A stretch of 44,637 bases of DNA from Syntrophorhabdales bacterium (GTDB lineage Bacteria; Desulfobacterota; Syntrophorhabdia; Syntrophorhabdales; Syntrophorhabdaceae), in contig JAGPMK010000010.1 in assembly GCA_018052995.1 (NCBI GenBank), forward strand, positions 1 to 44,637, in the 5' to 3' direction. A model generated the notes under the pieces. That model was not told the origin of the DNA. It worked only from the letters and a program-made list of their open reading frames with translations, and made no database searches. Below are positions 1 through 6,830 of the stretch, piece by piece (the stretch's first letter is position 1; the number at the start of each line of letters is the position of its first letter). The position numbers and the translations under genes were made by a program.

Positions 1-654
1 AAAGTCTATGAGTACCTAAAAGAAAAGATATTAAGAGGTGAGATAGCTCCAAATCAGCGTCTTGTGGAGGCTAAAATTGCCAGAGAGATTGGCACCTCAA
101 GAACGCCAGTGAGAGAGGCCTTTCACAATATGCAGAAAGACGGACTCATTGAGTCGATACCCAGGGTGGGCTACAGGGTTAAGCCGATCAGCGAGGAGGA
201 GGTCATTCAGATCTGCAAGATTAGAGAGGTCTTAGAAATCCTCGCTGCTGAATGGGCTATGGAAAAATCACATTCGCTTTTGGTGCAAGAACTGCGTAAG
301 ATTATTTCAGACTCGGAAGATAAAATAGAAAAGGGTGATATTCACTCCTATCCTGACCTGGATGCACAATTTCATGACACGATTGCACGTCTAAGTGGTA
401 GTAAACATATTATGGAGATAACGCAGTTGATGAGACGTCATATGCTTCGGCATAGAATAACAAGTTTCTACTACTCAGATGTTTTTATTCGAGCTTTAGA
501 TGGACATAAACTTATCTATAAGGCCATAGAAAGGCATGATCTGGATGAAGTTGCACGAGCAATCCGTTACCACCTAGAGATATCCTTAAGGGATATTTTG
601 CGTGTTACCCCAAAAGACGAATTCCAAAAAGATAATTATGCGGCAAACGATTAA
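1..654 (+). CDS. GntR-family regulator with FCD domain, 5' end outside window
   Basis: The reading frame is open from base 1, so the gene begins before the window and only a few N-terminal residues are missing. The visible protein starts with the end of the first helix of a winged helix-turn-helix. The typical GntR core SRTPVREAF follows, then a wing ending in GYRV. The rest is an all-helical FCD ligand-binding domain with the usual Asp/His metal-ligand pattern (DLDAQFHDTI near the middle, a later GHKLI). FCD regulators usually bind small carboxylates or sugar acids and repress neighbouring catabolic genes. Two matching palindromes lie just downstream, one of them on the promoter of the oxidoreductase operon, so this protein is the obvious candidate for its local control. 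The ligand is unknown; a 2-hydroxy or 2-oxo acid would fit the neighbours. Confidence 0.9.
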   Translation, partial: KVYEYLKEKILRGEIAPNQRLVEAKIAREIGTSRTPVREAFHNMQKDGLIESIPRVGYRVKPISEEEVIQICKIREVLEILAAEWAMEKSHSLLVQELRKIISDSEDKIEKGDIHSYPDLDAQFHDTIARLSGSKHIMEITQLMRRHMLRHRITSFYYSDVFIRALDGHKLIYKAIERHDLDEVARAIRYHLEISLRDILRVTPKDEFQKDNYAAND

Positions 655-660
655 TTAATA

Positions 661-687
661 ATATCTGGTATACGGTATACCAGATAT
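661..687. promoter_or_regulatory. 27-bp perfect palindrome, probable GntR operator 1
   Basis: Two 13-bp arms (ATATCTGGTATAC and its exact reverse complement) flank a single central G. The core TGGTATAC-N-GTATACCA is the same as in the palindrome at 806-822. It lies just after the regulator's stop codon. AT-rich arms and the lack of a T-run argue against a terminator. The two centres (674 and 814) are 140 bp apart, which would allow looping by a tetramer. Confidence 0.7.
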
Positions 688-786
688 TAAAAGACCACAG
701 AAATAGGTTAGTTGTTTATTCTCACCTTGAACTACTTGTAATCACAAGAAAAATTGCATAGAAGAACTTTTTACTGGAAATAATCC

Positions 787-814
787 TTGACAAATATTTT
801 TTAACTGGTATACA
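787..814 (+). promoter_or_regulatory. Sigma-70-type promoter of the oxidoreductase operon
   Basis: A perfect -35 box TTGACA (787-792) and a -10 box TATACA (809-814) are separated by 16 bp. The -10 box lies inside the palindrome at 806-822, so a bound regulator would block polymerase. Transcription would start near 821, giving a leader of roughly 180 nt that contains the TRAP-like remnant. Confidence 0.6.
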
Positions 815-822
815 GTATACCA
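806..822. promoter_or_regulatory. 17-bp palindromic operator 2 overlapping the -10 box
   Basis: Perfect palindrome TGGTATAC-A-GTATACCA, identical in both half-sites to the core of the palindrome at 661-687. This matches the half-site style of FCD-type GntR regulators. Its overlap with the -10 box suggests repression relieved by a ligand. Confidence 0.75.
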
Positions 823-844
823 TAAAAGTAATTCTGCTTTGTGA

Positions 845-1012
845 AACATAAAGTGGAGGAGCTATTACTATATTATCATTGCTCTGGATTTTAATAGAAT
901 CTGGTTCGACATCGTTATTATCTTTATGCAAGGGATAATCCTGATCGCACCGCCCGTAGCAGTTAGCGGTCAATATCTATGTCCTCAGAGGAGATACAGA
1001 TGGTTGAGATAA
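845..1012 (+). pseudogene. Possible remnant of TRAP transporter large permease (DctM C-terminal segment)
   Basis: This open frame has no good start (first ATG at 926). Its translation contains ALDFNRIWFDIVIIFMQG followed by an APPVAVS segment. That resembles the C-terminal part of DctM-type TRAP permeases, where an ALG-D-P-WFG motif, a hydrophobic helix and an ITPPVG motif follow each other. A strong ribosome-binding sequence GGAGGAG (855-860) sits just upstream, as if a deletion had joined a leader to the tail of a transporter gene. FCD regulators are often found with TRAP transporters, which fits. The match is from memory and covers only about 35 residues, so it may be coincidence. From the ATG at 926 a 28-residue peptide would overlap the next gene's start. 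Confidence 0.4.
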
Positions 1013-1557
1013 AATTTATCGGTAGAGGTGGACAGGGTGTAGTAATTGCGGCTCAGATACTGGCAAAAACCTACTTTCTTATGGGAAAATACCCGCAATG
1101 TTACTCCCTTTTTGGCGGAGAGAGAAGGGGTGCCCCGGTTACAGGCTTCTTAAGGGTTGACGAAAAGAAGATATATCTGAAATGCGAAATCAAAAAACCT
1201 GATTGGCTGATATTCTTTGCCTCAGACCTGATAGATGAAGCTGAGATAGGGCGCACGTTAAAGCCAAACGGATTTGTTCTGATCAACACGCCATTTAAAG
1301 AGAATCACTTTACAGGGTTAAGCAAACTCAACCTCGCATTAGTTAATGCATCAGCTATAGCCCAGGAAGAGGGCATTGGTACAGCTATTAATACCACGAT
1401 GCTTGGCAGTTATTGCCGTATTGCCGGGGACATCCCGACACATGTACTTGAAGATGCCATACGGACCTCTGTTCCTGCAAAGATCGAAGAGAATGTGAAG
1501 GCAGCGTTACACGCCTATGAAATGACAACCATTATATCGGGGGTTAATGATAAATGA
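1000..1557 (+). CDS. 2-oxoacid:ferredoxin oxidoreductase, gamma subunit
   Basis: The 185-residue protein begins VEIKFIGRGGQGVV, the hallmark of the gamma subunit/domain of pyruvate and branched-chain 2-oxoacid:ferredoxin oxidoreductases. Its length is normal for a separate gamma subunit. I prefer the ATG at 1000 because AGGAG (989-993) lies 6 nt upstream. The in-frame ATG at 979 would add seven residues but has no clear ribosome-binding site. The gene overlaps the next by 4 nt (ATGA). With the delta-containing fusion, alpha and beta subunits that follow, it would form a complete enzyme that oxidatively decarboxylates a 2-oxo acid to an acyl-CoA and reduces ferredoxin. The substrate cannot be read from the sequence; pyruvate, a branched or an aromatic 2-oxo acid are all possible. 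Confidence 0.9.
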   Translation: MVEIKFIGRGGQGVVIAAQILAKTYFLMGKYPQCYSLFGGERRGAPVTGFLRVDEKKIYLKCEIKKPDWLIFFASDLIDEAEIGRTLKPNGFVLINTPFKENHFTGLSKLNLALVNASAIAQEEGIGTAINTTMLGSYCRIAGDIPTHVLEDAIRTSVPAKIEENVKAALHAYEMTTIISGVNDK

Positions 1558-3299
1558 TCAGAAAAGAGAATCTGAAGCTGGTGGATTTCGATACAATTAT
1601 TCCCCTGTCAAGAGTCAGCACCGAGGTCTTCAAAACTGGTCAATGGAGCCCACGAAAACCGTTGTACAGAGAAAAACTTTCCCCCTGCCGCGAGGCATGC
1701 CCTGTTGGCAATGATATTCCCGGTGTTCTTTCATGTGTGACAAAGGGCGATTTTGATGGAGCCCTTGCCTTGATTCTTCAGGAGAATCCTCTCCCCGGTG
1801 TCTGCGGACGGGTATGCTATCATCCGTGTCAGGTCAACTGTAACAGGCTTCATTTTGACAAGGCTGTTGAGGTCAGGGGTTTAGAACGCTCTATTGCAGA
1901 CTATGGGTATGCAACCCCACGAATGTGGAACAATCCAAAAGACAATAAAGCTGATATAGCAGTAATAGGATCTGGCCCCGCCGGACTGTCGGCAGCGTAT
2001 TTTCTCACACTATTGGGACACAAAGTTACCATGTTCGAGTCAAGACCCGAGCCCGGAGGGGTGCTCAGATATGGTATTCCAGAATACCGGCTTCCCAAGG
2101 AAGTCCTTAAAAAAGAGATCAACAGGATTTTTGCTCTGGGCATACATCTCAACGTTGGAGAGTATGTTGATAGAAAAAGGCTCAATGACATAAAAAACCA
2201 ATACGATTACGTATTTCTCGGAACAGGGGCATGGTTGCCACAAAGAATCGAGATTGGCCTTGAAAATCGAGAGACAATTAGATATGGCCTTGATTTTCTC
2301 TCAGACGAAAAGAAAAAGGCAGTATGCAAAGGAAAGAAAAACGTTGTTGTAATCGGGGGAGGAGATGTTGCAGTTGATGTAGCAAGAACAGCACGCCGCC
2401 TCTGTGATCCTGATACCAGAATCACAATGGTTGCCCCTGAGAACGAAGGTGAGTTTCCTGCAATCCCAGAGGGACTTCTGGAGGCAGCGGAAGAGGGGAT
2501 TCACATGATAGGGGGATACCGTCCAGCACAGTTCATAGGGAAAGAATACCTGGAAAAGATAAAATTCGTTGGTACAAAAGTGGAAAGAGATCAAACAACG
2601 GGAAGATACAAACTATTGCCGGTGGATAGAAAAGACCTATTTGTTGATGCTGACCTTGTGATCATTGCAATCGGCCAGTTGCCTGTTACAGATTCTTTTC
2701 TTGAAGACATAGTGGATAAGGATTCATCCAAGGTCTTTGTCGATGAATTTGGTGCTACACCAATGGCCGGTTTCTACGCTGGTGGGGATTTGGTCAGGCA
2801 GAGGCCAGCCGTGGTAGATGCCATTCTCTCCGGAAAGCGGGCTGCCCTTTCGATACATCTGAAGGCAAATGGATACGAGCCAAAAGAGATAATGCCGGCC
2901 CTGAGGTTGGGTAGGGGCCCTTCATTGTCAATCAGTGCATACCTTGAAGATAGTCAGATAGACCTTACAAAAGTCGTAGAATTTGCCGAGCTTAACACAT
3001 TACTTTATAGAAGAGTTGAACCATACTATGGAATAAAATCCATTGCTGAGGTGAGGAAAACCGATTTCAGGGAGGTAAACGCAGGTCTTGAAAAACATGC
3101 GGCCATTGAAGAGGCAGGTAGATGTTTCTCCTGTGGTTCCTGTATTGGGTGTGATCTCTGTTTTCTTCTCTGTCCGGACATATCGATCATGAAGGAGGGA
3201 GACAAGACATACAGTGTAAACAAAGACTACTGCAAGGGTTGCAGTATCTGTGCGACTACATGCCCCCGATATGTAATAGAAATGGAGGATGGTCAATGA
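1554..3299 (+). CDS. GltD-like FAD/NAD(P) oxidoreductase fused to the delta (ferredoxin) domain of a 2-oxoacid oxidoreductase
   Basis: This 581-residue protein has three parts. Residues 45-96 carry the Cys pattern of the GltD/dihydropyrimidine dehydrogenase N-terminal Fe-S domain (C45, C49, C84, C88, C92, C96). Residues 135-430 form the flavoprotein core, with an FAD motif GSGPAG (139-144), a pyridine-nucleotide motif GGGDVA (268-273) and a second FAD contact AGGD (409-412). Residues 524-570 hold two 4Fe-4S motifs like PorD, with an extra Cys (C524, 527, 530, 533, 536, 540; C560, 563, 566, 570). It replaces the free-standing delta subunit between the gamma and alpha genes. I infer that it passes electrons between the oxidoreductase and NAD(P)H as well as ferredoxin. 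It overlaps both neighbours by 4 nt (ATGA), so translation is probably coupled. Confidence 0.88.
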   Translation: MIRKENLKLVDFDTIIPLSRVSTEVFKTGQWSPRKPLYREKLSPCREACPVGNDIPGVLSCVTKGDFDGALALILQENPLPGVCGRVCYHPCQVNCNRLHFDKAVEVRGLERSIADYGYATPRMWNNPKDNKADIAVIGSGPAGLSAAYFLTLLGHKVTMFESRPEPGGVLRYGIPEYRLPKEVLKKEINRIFALGIHLNVGEYVDRKRLNDIKNQYDYVFLGTGAWLPQRIEIGLENRETIRYGLDFLSDEKKKAVCKGKKNVVVIGGGDVAVDVARTARRLCDPDTRITMVAPENEGEFPAIPEGLLEAAEEGIHMIGGYRPAQFIGKEYLEKIKFVGTKVERDQTTGRYKLLPVDRKDLFVDADLVIIAIGQLPVTDSFLEDIVDKDSSKVFVDEFGATPMAGFYAGGDLVRQRPAVVDAILSGKRAALSIHLKANGYEPKEIMPALRLGRGPSLSISAYLEDSQIDLTKVVEFAELNTLLYRRVEPYYGIKSIAEVRKTDFREVNAGLEKHAAIEEAGRCFSCGSCIGCDLCFLLCPDISIMKEGDKTYSVNKDYCKGCSICATTCPRYVIEMEDGQ

Positions 3300-4444
3300 G
3301 AGAGCTATTATCGGGAAACTATGCAATTGCAGAGGCAGTAAGGTTGGCGAAGGCACAGCTTATTCCAGCATATCCCATTACACCCCAGACTCCAATTTAT
3401 GAACGGCTCTCTGAAATGGAGGCTCAGGGAATACTGCCGGGAATCATGGTACGAGTTGAATCAGAACATTCGGCAATGGCTATGTGTATATCAGCATCTC
3501 TGACTGGGGCGAGGGTTTTTACTGCAACCTCCTCTCAGGGTCTGGCACTGATGCATGAGATGCTACATAATGCATCAGGCAATAGAGTACCCATCGTGAT
3601 GGGATGTGTAAATAGGGTTCTTGCTGTACCATGGTCTTTTGGGAGCGACCAGACCGATACGCTGGCCCAAAGGGACACGGGATGGATGCAGTTTTATTGC
3701 GAGGACAATCAGGAGGCCTTTGATACAGTCATTCAGTCATACAAGATCTCCGAGGCTGTTATGTTGCCTTCCATGGTAATTATCGATGCATTCTTCAATT
3801 CCCACTTTATAGAGCCCATGGAAGTGCCTGAGCAGGCTATGATTGACCGATTCCTGCCGCAGGCCGACCTTCCTCAACGATTCGACATAGAAAACCCTGC
3901 CTTTGTCTCAAATGTAGTAACTGCTGGAGCCCAGTTTGTACCATTTCGAAAAACAGGCTTTGAAGATATGGAAAAGGCAAAGGTAGTAATCAAAGAGGTA
4001 GACAAAGAGTTCAAAGAGCACTTTGGGAGGGGATACGGGATGGTGGAATCGCTCCATACAGAAGAGGCACAGCTTGTGTTTATAACAAGCGGATCAATGA
4101 CAAGCACTGCCCGCGTGGCCGTCGATTCCCTGAGAAATAAAGGATTGCGGGTAGGGCTCCTGAAGATAAAAACATTCAGACCCTTTCCATCTGAGGAGGT
4201 AAGAAGTGCCTTACAGGGTGTAGGTAAAGTAGCCGTTATAGATCGCAATATCTCATTAGGAAAAGAGGGCATCTTCTGCCAGGAGGTAAAATCAGCACTC
4301 TACAACTCAAAAGTCCGACCACCTATATATGGTTATATAGCTGGTCTTGATGGCCTTGATGTTACTCCGGAAATCCTTGAGGGCATTGCCATGGAGGTCA
4401 TGAATAAGGAGAAACCCGACGAGGTGCCTGTATGGGTGCAATAA
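3296..4444 (+). CDS. 2-oxoacid:ferredoxin oxidoreductase, alpha subunit
   Basis: The 382-residue protein has the alpha-subunit signature YPITPQTPIYE near residue 27 (pyrimidine-binding part of the thiamine diphosphate site). A Glu-containing segment RVESEHSAM, the usual conserved Glu, follows. The C-terminal part (about 250-370) matches the transketolase C-terminal-like domain that helps bind CoA. The ATG at 3296 overlaps the previous stop (ATGA) and is preceded by GGAGG about 10 nt upstream. A longer frame back to 3239 would run deep into the upstream gene and is rejected. Length is typical for a PorA/VorB-type subunit without fused domains. Its partner is the beta subunit that follows. Confidence 0.92.
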   Translation: MRELLSGNYAIAEAVRLAKAQLIPAYPITPQTPIYERLSEMEAQGILPGIMVRVESEHSAMAMCISASLTGARVFTATSSQGLALMHEMLHNASGNRVPIVMGCVNRVLAVPWSFGSDQTDTLAQRDTGWMQFYCEDNQEAFDTVIQSYKISEAVMLPSMVIIDAFFNSHFIEPMEVPEQAMIDRFLPQADLPQRFDIENPAFVSNVVTAGAQFVPFRKTGFEDMEKAKVVIKEVDKEFKEHFGRGYGMVESLHTEEAQLVFITSGSMTSTARVAVDSLRNKGLRVGLLKIKTFRPFPSEEVRSALQGVGKVAVIDRNISLGKEGIFCQEVKSALYNSKVRPPIYGYIAGLDGLDVTPEILEGIAMEVMNKEKPDEVPVWVQ

Positions 4445-5361
4445 AGGCAGGGGTAATGAAAATGGAAGATGAGAAAATGATGGTTGACTTGATGAGGTCG
4501 GGGCATATGGCTTGCCCAGGATGTGGGGTTGTCATTGCCATGAGGCTTGTACTCCGGGCACTCGGCAGAAAAACAGTAGCAGTTCTTATACCCTCATGCT
4601 CTTCGATCATTGCTGCTACCTATCCTAACAGTTCATTAAAGGTTCCTGCTTTTCACGGCACGTTTGAATCAGCAGCACCAACAGCCGCAGGGATATCCTA
4701 TGTACTTAAACTGCAGGGAAAAGATGACATATCGGTGGTGGCCTTTGCTGGTGATGGTGGAACCTTTGACATAGGGCTACAGGCCCTCTCGGGCACCGTG
4801 GACCGAAACGAACACTATATTTACGTATGCCTTGACAATGAGGCATATATGAATACCGGAATTCAGGCAAGTTCTGCAACCCCCGAGTGTGCATGGACAA
4901 TTACCACGCCACTAGGTAGGTCTGCCAGGAAAAAGAATATCATGGAGATAATGGCAGCCCACAGGATCCCCTATGCTGCCACAGCCTCAATAGGCTATCC
5001 ACAGGATCTCATGGAAAAAGTCCAAAAGGCGAAGGATATTCGGGGGACTAAATTTATCCACGTCCTTACCCCATGTCCCACAGGATGGAGGATGGCAGAA
5101 AATCTAACGATAAAATCCGCAATGTTATCGGTAGAGACAAGGCTGTTTCCCCTTTATGAGGTGTTTAATGGCAGAAAATATGCGATAACCTATGAGCCTC
5201 AGGGCTTACCTATCAATGAATATCTTCAGATTCAGGGAAGATACCGCCACCTACAGGAGGAACAGATAGCACATATGCAGGCGCAGATTGATGAGGAATG
5301 GGAGAATCTTAAAAAAAGGTTGCAGATTCATAATGATGACCTGATAGCCAGAGAATCGTAA
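4432..5361 (+). CDS. 2-oxoacid:ferredoxin oxidoreductase, beta subunit
   Basis: The protein carries the beta-subunit CPGCG motif near residues 25-30 (cluster ligands) and a thiamine-diphosphate/Mg motif GDGGTFDIG followed by the LDNEAYMNTG segment. This is the catalytic pyrophosphate-binding half of the enzyme. The start is uncertain. ATG 4432 has GAGGTG 6 nt upstream and overlaps the alpha gene by 13 nt; ATG 4456 and 4462 are alternatives downstream of an AGGGG, giving 301 or 299 residues. Gene order gamma, GltD-delta, alpha, beta with overlaps shows one transcript. The C-terminal region after about residue 220 has the usual extension of this subunit. Confidence 0.92.
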   Translation: MGAIKAGVMKMEDEKMMVDLMRSGHMACPGCGVVIAMRLVLRALGRKTVAVLIPSCSSIIAATYPNSSLKVPAFHGTFESAAPTAAGISYVLKLQGKDDISVVAFAGDGGTFDIGLQALSGTVDRNEHYIYVCLDNEAYMNTGIQASSATPECAWTITTPLGRSARKKNIMEIMAAHRIPYAATASIGYPQDLMEKVQKAKDIRGTKFIHVLTPCPTGWRMAENLTIKSAMLSVETRLFPLYEVFNGRKYAITYEPQGLPINEYLQIQGRYRHLQEEQIAHMQAQIDEEWENLKKRLQIHNDDLIARES

Positions 5362-5380
5362 CCAGATACGAGGAGGTCTT

Positions 5381-6664
5381 ATGAGTTACTATTTGAACTA
5401 TGAAGGGGGCAGAATAAATTTTTCCCTGCCGTCGGGTTGGAATGTACTTGCCTGTGAGGATTGCTCATCTGTGCCTGAGGTACAAGATGTTGAAAAAGAG
5501 ATTGAGCGGGTCCTTGATAGTCCTATTGGGTCTCCACCTCTTGAGGAACTTGTAAAACCTGGTATGGATGCAGTAATTCTTTTCGATGACATTCAGCGTC
5601 CGACACCGGCTCACCTTGCATTTCCCCACATATTGAATCGACTTAACAGGGCAGGGATCCCCGACGAACGAATAAGCGCTGTGTGCGCACTAGGAACCCA
5701 CCCTCTTCCTACCCATGAACAACTTGAAAAAAAGACTGGAAAAGAGGCATCCATGCGCCTTCAAGGCCGGGTCTTTAACCATGACCCTTATTCCACTGAA
5801 AACATTCTCATTGGCAGAACAGGAAGGGGAACAATAGTTGAGGTAAACAGACTCGTTGCGCAAAGCGATCTGATTATTGGTATAGGAGAATGCATGCCCC
5901 ATCCTTTTTCAGGATTTGGTGGTGGATGCAAAATCATTATGCCTGGAGTGTCATCATATCGCGCTGTCGCTGATCATCACTATACATGGATGCGTCACCG
6001 GAACAGCAAGCTGAATCTACTGGATGGAAACCCTTTTTATGAGGATATTGTGGAGGCAGGACGTTTAAGCAGACTCAGCTTTAAGCTTGATTTCATCATG
6101 AATGAAAAACACGGGGTGATTAAGGCATTTGCAGGCGACCCTGTGGAGGCGCACAAAAAGGCCTCGGGGTTTGGCGCATCTCTCTATCTTATTCCCTTAG
6201 CCAAGAGACCTGATGTGGTGATAACATCAGCGGCTCCACTCGAAATAGGTGTTAACGCCACGAAATCACTACTTAACGCCAGTTTTGCTGTGAGGACAGG
6301 GGGTACCATTATTTGGGTGGCTTCACAAAAAAATGCCGGCCCAATCATGCCACTTATTGAACAGATGGCTACTAAAGAAACTGCAAATGAATACCATCAT
6401 CGATTGATCCGGGGCGATATCCCTGACCAACTAAAAACTTTTGGGATCTCATTTATTATGATGGTGGTTTTCTTTAAGGAGTTATCAGAGAAGTTCAACG
6501 TTATTCATGTGACGGAGGCATTGACAAAAGAGCAGGTAGGTATGATGAACTTTATGTACGCCCCAACTATTGATGAGGCAATATCGACCACGTTCGAAAA
6601 AATGCCCACAGCCGATGTGGCAATTTTTCCATCAGGGGGCAGCGCCATTCCAGATGTAGCGTGA
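5381..6664 (+). CDS. larA: LarA-like nickel-pincer racemase/epimerase (lactate racemase family)
   Basis: The 427-residue protein has the lactate-racemase N-terminal motif DDIQRPTP (69-76) and the ALGTH motif (H107). Its PHPFSGFGGGCKIIMPG block contains H174 and K184, followed by H199/H200. In characterised LarA, equivalent His residues and a Lys hold or act around the nickel pyridinium-dithiocarboxylate pincer cofactor, with nearly the same numbering. All catalytic positions therefore look intact. The family interconverts stereoisomers of 2-hydroxy acids. It lies 19 nt after the oxidoreductase beta gene with an AGGAGG site, so it belongs to that operon. I infer a pathway where a 2-hydroxy acid is epimerised, oxidised by an enzyme encoded elsewhere, and decarboxylated by the oxidoreductase. 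No larB, larC or larE cofactor genes are in the window. Confidence 0.85.
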   Translation: MSYYLNYEGGRINFSLPSGWNVLACEDCSSVPEVQDVEKEIERVLDSPIGSPPLEELVKPGMDAVILFDDIQRPTPAHLAFPHILNRLNRAGIPDERISAVCALGTHPLPTHEQLEKKTGKEASMRLQGRVFNHDPYSTENILIGRTGRGTIVEVNRLVAQSDLIIGIGECMPHPFSGFGGGCKIIMPGVSSYRAVADHHYTWMRHRNSKLNLLDGNPFYEDIVEAGRLSRLSFKLDFIMNEKHGVIKAFAGDPVEAHKKASGFGASLYLIPLAKRPDVVITSAAPLEIGVNATKSLLNASFAVRTGGTIIWVASQKNAGPIMPLIEQMATKETANEYHHRLIRGDIPDQLKTFGISFIMMVVFFKELSEKFNVIHVTEALTKEQVGMMNFMYAPTIDEAISTTFEKMPTADVAIFPSGGSAIPDVA

Positions 6665-6790
6665 GTTGGTTGGTAGGATGCAATAGACAAGATAGACACT
6701 ACAGAAGAGATAACATTATAAAACACAACGCAGACAAAGCCGGGGCTACCAATTTCAACCAATAAACCCAAAAAATCTTTATTTTATAAG

Positions 6791-6830
6791 GAGGGGCAGG
6801 CAGATGCGCATTTAGCGCGCACCTGCCCTC
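6791..6830. terminator. GC-rich hairpin between convergent genes
   Basis: Arms GAGGGGCAGG and CCTGCCCTC (one bulged G) enclose an inner TGCGC/GCGCGCA pairing around ATTTA. Towards the - strand the hairpin is followed after several bases by a T-rich stretch (6774-6786); towards the + strand there is no T-run. It overlaps the last codons of the - strand gene. Most likely a terminator for that gene, perhaps stopping both transcripts. Confidence 0.5.

Noticed and set aside
661-822. Reading the TGGTATAC palindromes as further NrpR sites
   Set aside because: Their spacing is GGTA-N7-TACC, not N6, and a GntR gene with a fitting half-site style lies next to them.
722-973. 83-codon frame on the - strand between the GntR gene and the oxidoreductase
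   Set aside because: It runs across the promoter and operator on the opposite strand, has no ribosome-binding site and an unlikely composition.
6665-6790. Inverted repeat TTGGTAG/CTACCAA downstream of larA
   Set aside because: Arms are only 7 bp and about 70 nt apart, with no sign of function.
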